Source: DALYJJ01 sp031969915 (GTDB lineage: Bacteria; Acidobacteriota; Terriglobia; Bryobacterales; Bryobacteraceae). Taken from it: a DNA stretch of 9,470 bases. The stretch spans positions 1 to 9,470 of the forward strand of contig DALYJJ010000198.1 of assembly GCA_031969915.1 (NCBI GenBank), read 5' to 3'. Positions 4,556 to 9,470 of the stretch are shown piece by piece (within the stretch, counting starts at the first letter, position 1; each line of letters begins with the position of its first letter). The notes under the pieces were generated by a model. It saw nothing but the letters and a program-made list of their open reading frames with translations, had not been told where the DNA came from and ran no database searches. A program made the position numbers and the translations under genes.

Positions 4556-5553
4556 GACACCGCCCCCTTCACCTGCGTGGAGTTGTTCCCGCCGAACCAG
4601 GTCACCGCGTTACCGTTCAGCGCGATGGCCTTCCCGCCGGTCCCTGCGGCCCCGCCAAGGCTCGACGCGGTCGCGCCAGATCCAGCACCTCCGTCGGTGC
4701 CAGCTGTGGCCCAATCGCCTCCGAAACCGCCGTTGCCACCGGTCGTGGGGCCGACCACGCCACCAGCTCCACCCGCGGCATTCGAATTGCCGTCGGATCC
4801 GTTGAACCCGTTCGCCCCCGGAAAATCCCCAGCACCGCCGCTTCCTCCACCCAGCGAGACGAAACCTCGACCACCGCCGCCGCCTCCGCCGCCGGTGGTG
4901 AAAGTGCCGCCGATCGCGCCCCCGCCACCACCACCGCCACCACCGCCCCCGAAGATGAATCCATTCGTGTTGTCGACCAGGAGGGTCACGCGCGTGTCGA
5001 TGGCGTTGCCCCCATTGCTGCCGGCGGCACCATCGACCGCCGGGCCTCCGCCGTCGCCGCCAAAGCCGCCGACCCCCTTGATGTACCCCGCATTGACGAT
5101 GCGGACCGTCGAGCTGCTGGCGAAGCTCGTGGTGGTGAAGAACGCCGCCGCGCCGCTGTTGCCGTACACAGTGACGCCCGAGTCGATGGACACGATCACG
5201 TCAACCGCCTCGACAGGGCTTCCAGCCGCGGAGTACACGTTGTAGTCGACGGTGTTGGCGCTGATGGTGAGCGAGATCACGCGACGCGTGCTGCCTCCGC
5301 GGTGCACGATCCAGCCCATGCAGAAGGCGGCGCCTTGCGCCACGATCGCGGTCTCCCACATTTGCCGGGCGGTTTCATACACGGCCTCGATCGCCGCCGC
5401 GCGCGTCCGTGGCGCCGGGACGTCGGAATGGTGCTTCAGGACATTGGGCGAGATATTGAGCGGCCGCTGAACGTGCTCCGGCACTGGCCCCCAGGTGAGG
5501 GCCGCAGTGCCGATCGCGAGCGCGGTGGCAGCCGCGAGACGTTGGCGCCTCAC
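4552..5553 (-). CDS. Glycine-rich tail fibre adhesin with a signal-peptide-like N-terminus
   Basis: A 333-residue protein in three parts. Residues 1-26 look like an export signal or membrane anchor (RRQR, then a hydrophobic Ala/Leu/Thr stretch). Residues 50-88 are helical with two Cys-poor hydrophobic patches. Residues 92-155 resemble the beta-rich region found before glycine-rich phage adhesin tips (SLTISANTVDYNVY, then IVSIDSGVTVYGNSGAAAF). The rest, 156-333, is a glycine-rich domain with runs of 11 and 8 Gly, like the polyglycine bundles of receptor-binding tips such as Gp38-type adhesins. It would form the distal tip that touches the host surface. The GTG start is well supported: GGAGGG lies four bases upstream and the start overlaps the previous stop as GTGA. 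An export-like N-terminus is unexpected for a virion protein assembled in the cytoplasm. Confidence 0.75.
   Translation of the reverse strand: MRRQRLAAATALAIGTAALTWGPVPEHVQRPLNISPNVLKHHSDVPAPRTRAAAIEAVYETARQMWETAIVAQGAAFCMGWIVHRGGSTRRVISLTISANTVDYNVYSAAGSPVEAVDVIVSIDSGVTVYGNSGAAAFFTTTSFASSSTVRIVNAGYIKGVGGFGGDGGGPAVDGAAGSNGGNAIDTRVTLLVDNTNGFIFGGGGGGGGGGGAIGGTFTTGGGGGGGGRGFVSLGGGSGGAGDFPGANGFNGSDGNSNAAGGAGGVVGPTTGGNGGFGGDWATAGTDGGAGSGATASSLGGAAGTGGKAIALNGNAVTWFGGNNSTQVKGAVS
4870..4950 (-). repeat. GGN codon-repeat tract encoding two polyglycine runs
   Basis: Eleven consecutive Gly codons (4918-4950, adhesin residues 202-212) and a second run of eight (4870-4893, residues 221-228), built from mixed GGT, GGC and GGG codons. 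The mixed codons limit slippage but still give a strongly repetitive, purine-rich coding strand that is prone to in-frame length change. Confidence 0.7.
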
Positions 5554-6425
5554 ACTGCCCTCCAGCCCACGGAGGCGCGCACGTTCGTGCCTGTGTCGTC
5601 CGTGGTGAGGATGATGGTCGCCGCACCGTTGATCGAAGGTTTCCCCCCGACCCCCCAAGTGACCGAGGCGGGCCACAGCGTGGCGTTGTGGTTCGAGACA
5701 TAGACCAGGTGCCCCGCGATGCCGCCGGGAATGTTCGCGAACGTGACGTTGTTGTTCCCGTTGTTCGTGATGCGGGTACCCCCGTACGCCCAGTCCACCG
5801 TCACGCCGGCGTTCAATCCTGGGGCAAGGGCATTCAGCGCTTCGACCACTCGGGTGAAGCTGCCGGAGGATGGCGCCGCGCCGCCGATCGCCGTGCCGTC
5901 GATGGTCCCGCCGTCGATGTTCACGGCCGTGCTGGCCTGCGTGGACATGGTCCCAAGGCCGTGCACTCCAGTGCCTGTCCCTGCGATGTGCGCGACGAGG
6001 GAGGCCGCCACCAACTTCCCCTTCGCGATCAGCTCGAGGATGAAAACATAGACCCCGGAAGCGATCGATTGCGACGTGATGTTGAGGTTCCCGTCGTAGA
6101 CGATAGCGTCGGCCACCTGAACGGTGGCCCAGGTCGCGCCGCCGTCGTCACTCCACTCCACGAGCTGCGAAGTGATCTTCGAAGCGGTCCACGTGTTGGT
6201 GAAGCGAAACCAGATGTTGTTGACCGTGTTCTTGAAGATCCAGTACTGCGGCTCGTCGGCGGTACCCGTGCCGTTGGTGCGCAGGAAGGTCCAGTCCTTC
6301 ACCTTTCCCGTGAGCAATCCGTCGCGAAGCACCCTCAGGTTCTCGCGCGCGCGCAAGGGTACATTCGGGCCGGTGTCGCTGCCGTCGGGCTTGTTCCAGT
6401 TCGGGTGGGTATAGGCGGCGGTCAT
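5550..6425 (-). CDS. Phage tail fibre protein
   Basis: A 291-residue virion protein, encoded directly after the J-like tail tip gene (3-base gap, TGA-ACC-ATG). The N-terminal domain (about 1-160) begins YTHPNWNKPDGSDTGPN and holds a Trp- and Asn-rich beta region (YWIFKNTVNNIWFRFTNTW at 61-79). The segment VNIDGGTIDGTAIGG at 168-182 is the GGTIDGTxIGG motif seen at repeat junctions of many phage tail fibres and side-tail fibres. The C-terminal part (190-291) is Asn-, Gly- and Thr-rich, consistent with beta-structure. GAGGA upstream of the ATG is a plausible Shine-Dalgarno at a rather long distance, and coupling to the tail tip gene is likely. It probably links the tail tip to the adhesin encoded next. 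I cannot assign a receptor. Confidence 0.75.
   Translation of the reverse strand: MTAAYTHPNWNKPDGSDTGPNVPLRARENLRVLRDGLLTGKVKDWTFLRTNGTGTADEPQYWIFKNTVNNIWFRFTNTWTASKITSQLVEWSDDGGATWATVQVADAIVYDGNLNITSQSIASGVYVFILELIAKGKLVAASLVAHIAGTGTGVHGLGTMSTQASTAVNIDGGTIDGTAIGGAAPSSGSFTRVVEALNALAPGLNAGVTVDWAYGGTRITNNGNNNVTFANIPGGIAGHLVYVSNHNATLWPASVTWGVGGKPSINGAATIILTTDDTGTNVRASVGWRAV
5558..5563 (-). promoter_or_regulatory. Shine-Dalgarno that fixes the adhesin GTG start
   Basis: GGAGGG on the minus strand, four bases before the GTG at 5551-5553. It supports the short-overlap start over the upstream and internal ATG alternatives. Confidence 0.7.
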
Positions 6426-6428
6426 GGT

Positions 6429-9400
6429 TCAGAATCCTCGGAAGGACCACTGGGCGTCGGCCGCGATCTGCGCGCCGGTACCCGCGTTGAATGCATAGAG
6501 CAGGAAGGAGTTCGAAGGCCCCACGCGGATGTTGGACACGTTGGCCGACACCAGCGCGTTCACGTTGCGAGCCGGTTCACCTGAGGTGCCGTAAATTGCC
6601 AGCTTCACGGTGGCGCCGTTCTTGATGCGGACGTTGCGGTAGATCGCTTTGGGGGTACCCGGCGTGTCGCACTCGTTCACCAGATACACCTGTCGGACGG
6701 TCTTCCCGAGGTGCGATCCATCGATTGGAGTGGAGCGGTAGTACCACTTGCCGCGCACCGCGGCGTCCATGCCGCCTCCGATCATGTTGGCTCCGGTCTG
6801 TTGGTCTCCAGCGCCACCGATCTGCGAGAGGTCCATGAATTCGAGGAAGGCGCCGCCGCCGGTGTACCCGCCTGAATCCGGCGCAGGACTCGAAGGATCG
6901 AGGAACACTTCGTACTCGAAGATGTCTCCGGCCACGGTCGGGCCGTACAGCCCGATCGCCGCGTCCGCCATGATTGAGATATACGAGTACTCGTTCGAGG
7001 CCCCGGTGCCGCCCGTGTTCTGGGTGAACATCAACCCCTGCTGCGGATTCAACAGAAGCCGATCGATCACGCAGGCCCTTGCGCTGTTCGTGTTGACCGC
7101 CGTGGCCTGCACGTCCTGCGCGGCGGCGTAGCGCCCGGACATCTCGATGAGCTTTCCGCCCGACGAGAGCGTAGTCGCCTGGCCCGATTCGCTCCTGGAA
7201 AGAGCCACGAGGGAGATCTTCGGCTTGCCGACGATCTCCATCGCTCCGGTCGTCTCGACCGCGGGACGGATGAAGCGCGTGGTGCCCGACCAGGACAATC
7301 CCGGCTGCGGGGTCCACGTGCTCCCGTCGTTCGACACCTCCAACGCGAAGGTGGCCGCACCCGAGTGGTTCGTAACTGTGGCGGTGAGCGAGAACTGCGC
7401 GGTCACCGCCTGGCCGATGTCCCACGACTCTCCCTGGAAGCGGCTCGTCCCCGTTCCATAGGTCGTGATGGGATTCGGATACGACGTCATCGCCAGCGGG
7501 AAGAGGGAATCCCAGCTGCCGACTCGGTTCGAGATCCAGCGCGGGAAGGTCTCGCCTTCGTTCTGGAACACCACCATGTTGGTGAGGGTGGGGCTCGAAT
7601 ACTCCCGATCTTGGATGAAGGCATCCGAATCGGTGGTGACCGTCACGTCGCGGAACTTGGCGTTGACCGATTCGCGCCCCACGCTGTCGAGCGCCTTCAC
7701 GTAGAAGCGGTGGGTCCCGGGTGGCAGGCCCCTGAACTGCCCGAGCAGCCCGTCCACGATGTCCACGCGCTCCGCCGTCTCCCACGAGCCGCCGGTGGTG
7801 ACGTTCGGCGTGTACTTCCAGTGGTAGCGCAGCGTGTCGATGTCGATCGCCGGCTCGATCTTCGTGAGCACGATCCCGCCGATCTCGAACGCCTGGAGGA
7901 TCGATGGTACGTCGCTGGGCGGCAGAAGCTTGCCCTGCGCGGTGTAATTGCCGGTGATCTCCGCCGAGGTGAAGCCCAGGACGTTTCGCGCGCGCACGCG
8001 AGCCGTGTAAAGCTTGCCCTGCTCGACCGCCGGCGACACGAACTCGGTGCGCAGCGACGAGCCCTGGAAGATGACGCTCGTGCCCTGCAGGAATTCGACG
8101 GCGTAGTCGAGCAAGTACCGGTCAGGAGAAGCCGTCCACGTCACCCGCAGCCGCGACAGGTACTTGGCGCCCGTGGCCACCGTGGCGCCCTGGCTCTGGT
8201 CGAGGTATACCTCCTCCACCATCGTGAAACCGGTGGGCGCAAGCACAGTGCGCGGATCCGGCAGGGTCGAATCGATCGACGGCGGCGCAGTGACCACGTC
8301 GTCCGAGTACATCTCGGGGTAGTACTCCTCCGCCACGATGTGCACACGGGCGAAGCCGAGGGGCATGATACGCAGCACGCGCACCGGCTTCGCGACGAGG
8401 TCGGAACCGTTCGAGAGCCGGATCACGTCACCGCGGCGGATGGACCACGCCTTCTCGAAGGCGTCGAACTCGAGCGTCCGGATGCCCAGCGTGTTCTCGT
8501 TGAAGTAGCGCTTCTGGAAGCGCACCGCCTCGGCGTAGTCCTGGATCCACGTCGCGTTGAGCACCGTGGTGAGCTCGTCGACGTCGCCGGAGGCCACCTC
8601 GGCGGTCACGAGCGGCGGGTCGGTGTACCCCTCCCCCCACGGCTTCACCGCCGTGTTGGTGATGCGGACCGAGACGCTGTTGCGGCCGAATTCGCCGTTC
8701 TTCTGCGAGTAGCGAAGGGACAGCGGCTGCCAGTCCGCCTGCTGCAGGTGCAGCGTGGTGCTCACGTCGACGGGGGCGTCCGCGACCAGGTAGGTGACCG
8801 GACCCTCGCGCGCGACGAAGCACATCGCCGCGGCGCGCAGCGTCTCCTCGACGTCCTGCTTCGGCTTTTGCTCGTCGAAGACGATGCCGATGGTGTGGCG
8901 CTTCTTCCCGCCGAGGACCTGGTCGCAGCGGTCCGCCGCCGCGCCCACAGAAGTCCAGTCGACCGTGTCCCCGGGGCCCAGCGTCGAGCTCGCGAGGAAG
9001 TCCGCCAGGGCGAGCGCGGGGTTGTCCGACCACACGGTGAGGCCCGAGCGCGGGTCGTACACCTTGCGCATCTTCACCTCGAAGGTGATCGAGCGCTCGT
9101 CGATCGCCACGTCGATCGACGCGGGGATCTTCACCACCGCGTAGGCGACGCCGGGCCGGATGTCCGCGTAGGTCACGCCCTGGAGGGCCCAGGCGGCCAC
9201 CAGCGCGGCATCCGCGGTGGTCTGCGTACCGTCGTAGATCGTGACCGTCACGCCGGCCGGCGCCGCGGCGTCGTTGATCTCCATCGCCACGACGGAGTCG
9301 ATGGGCCCCTCGCCGATCACGCAATCCAGCAGCAGCGCGCCGGCGGCATCCACCACGGCATTGGCGACCAGCGGCGCGATGCGCACGCGCCCGTAGCCGT

Positions 9401-9470
9401 ACCGGAGCGGCGCATTGGCTGCGGCGAGCGTGAGCTGCTGCTCCGAAGGCGAAGGCGCGGTGTCGCGGAG
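6429..9470 (-). CDS. Phage tail tip / central fibre protein (lambda J-like), 5' end outside the window
   Basis: The frame is open to the window edge, giving 1013 residues of a longer protein; the true start is upstream of 9470. Residue numbers here count from the edge. The early part (LRYGYGRVRIAPLVANAVV at about 22-40, then VYDPRSGLTVWSDNPALALADFL) is the conserved core of phage tail proteins of the gpJ/TipJ type, which close the tail tube and contact the host. A second beta-rich region follows (SLRYSQKNGEFGRNSVSVRITNT, then RGDVIRLSNG). Two fibronectin-III-like domains come next at about 410-507 and 512-616 (YLLDYAVEF, YTARVRARNVLGFTSAEI, HRFYVKALDSVGRES). The last 390 residues look like beta-sandwich, carbohydrate-binding-type modules (ALEVSNDGSTWTPQPG; WYYRSTPIDGSHLGKTVRQV). 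It is followed by two fibre genes, as in lambda-like tails. The exact domain borders are estimates. Confidence 0.85.
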   Translation of the reverse strand, partial: LRDTAPSPSEQQLTLAAANAPLRYGYGRVRIAPLVANAVVDAAGALLLDCVIGEGPIDSVVAMEINDAAAPAGVTVTIYDGTQTTADAALVAAWALQGVTYADIRPGVAYAVVKIPASIDVAIDERSITFEVKMRKVYDPRSGLTVWSDNPALALADFLASSTLGPGDTVDWTSVGAAADRCDQVLGGKKRHTIGIVFDEQKPKQDVEETLRAAAMCFVAREGPVTYLVADAPVDVSTTLHLQQADWQPLSLRYSQKNGEFGRNSVSVRITNTAVKPWGEGYTDPPLVTAEVASGDVDELTTVLNATWIQDYAEAVRFQKRYFNENTLGIRTLEFDAFEKAWSIRRGDVIRLSNGSDLVAKPVRVLRIMPLGFARVHIVAEEYYPEMYSDDVVTAPPSIDSTLPDPRTVLAPTGFTMVEEVYLDQSQGATVATGAKYLSRLRVTWTASPDRYLLDYAVEFLQGTSVIFQGSSLRTEFVSPAVEQGKLYTARVRARNVLGFTSAEITGNYTAQGKLLPPSDVPSILQAFEIGGIVLTKIEPAIDIDTLRYHWKYTPNVTTGGSWETAERVDIVDGLLGQFRGLPPGTHRFYVKALDSVGRESVNAKFRDVTVTTDSDAFIQDREYSSPTLTNMVVFQNEGETFPRWISNRVGSWDSLFPLAMTSYPNPITTYGTGTSRFQGESWDIGQAVTAQFSLTATVTNHSGAATFALEVSNDGSTWTPQPGLSWSGTTRFIRPAVETTGAMEIVGKPKISLVALSRSESGQATTLSSGGKLIEMSGRYAAAQDVQATAVNTNSARACVIDRLLLNPQQGLMFTQNTGGTGASNEYSYISIMADAAIGLYGPTVAGDIFEYEVFLDPSSPAPDSGGYTGGGAFLEFMDLSQIGGAGDQQTGANMIGGGMDAAVRGKWYYRSTPIDGSHLGKTVRQVYLVNECDTPGTPKAIYRNVRIKNGATVKLAIYGTSGEPARNVNALVSANVSNIRVGPSNSFLLYAFNAGTGAQIAADAQWSFRGF

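Noticed and set aside
4577..5245. A proline-rich plus-strand frame
   Set aside because: It is the antisense of the glycine-rich adhesin (GGN codons read as CCN). There is no start signal.
5688..6584. A 298-residue plus-strand open frame
   Set aside because: It lies opposite the tail fibre gene, has Arg/Gly/His-rich shadow composition and spans the junction of two real minus-strand genes.
6577..7785. A 402-residue minus-strand frame inside the tail tip gene
   Set aside because: Its Arg/His/Gly-rich composition is that of an out-of-frame shadow. The main frame is continuous and has fibronectin-like domains.
1..9470. CRISPR array, insertion sequence or anti-phage defence operon
   Set aside because: No spaced direct repeats, transposase, nuclease or toxin-antitoxin pair was found. 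All supported genes fit a phage late region plus accessory cargo.

Overview
The window is a high-GC stretch from the late end of a temperate tailed phage or integrated prophage of a Gram-negative host. Every gene I can support is on the minus strand, so transcription runs from position 9470 towards position 1. A Gram-negative (probably proteobacterial) host is inferred from the spanin pair, the lipobox lipoproteins, the high GC and the tRNA-Arg fragment. I cannot name a species, and no integrase, head or terminase gene is present.

Layout in the direction of transcription. (1) Tail tip and host recognition, 9470-3992: the 3' part of a lambda J-like tail tip protein (its 5' end lies outside the window), a tail fibre protein, a glycine-rich adhesin with an unusual signal-peptide-like start, and a small tail-fibre-assembly-like protein. 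The last three are tightly coupled. (2) A rho-independent terminator at 3976-4004, whose loop contains the stop codon of the last tail gene. (3) Lysis and membrane module, 3945-1918: two polytopic membrane proteins (holin candidates), a DUF5675 protein in the place where an endolysin would be expected, a possible 29-residue membrane peptide, a 55-residue membrane protein with a perfect dockerin/EF-hand calcium loop, then an Rz i-spanin with an Rz1 o-spanin wholly embedded in its +1 frame. (4) Accessory (moron-like) genes, 1921-183: a 284-residue lipoprotein whose signal-peptide codons contain a second strong terminator, a CxxC protein, a DUF4236 membrane protein and a small secreted YHYH-type protein. 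(5) Attachment site, 11-55: the 3' half of a tRNA-Arg(ACG) gene, identical in layout to the fragment left by a tyrosine integrase that crosses over in the anticodon loop.

Together the tail genes build the host-binding tip, and the membrane/DUF5675/spanin genes probably form the lysis cassette. The four genes next to the attachment site look like accessory cargo. Positions 1-10 would be chromosome if this is an integrated prophage. There is no gene-free stretch longer than 300 bases. The larger gaps are 56-182 (no gene or clear hairpin seen), 635-705 (short AT-richer gap before the DUF4236 gene) and 2553-2675 (mostly filled by the candidate 29-residue peptide).
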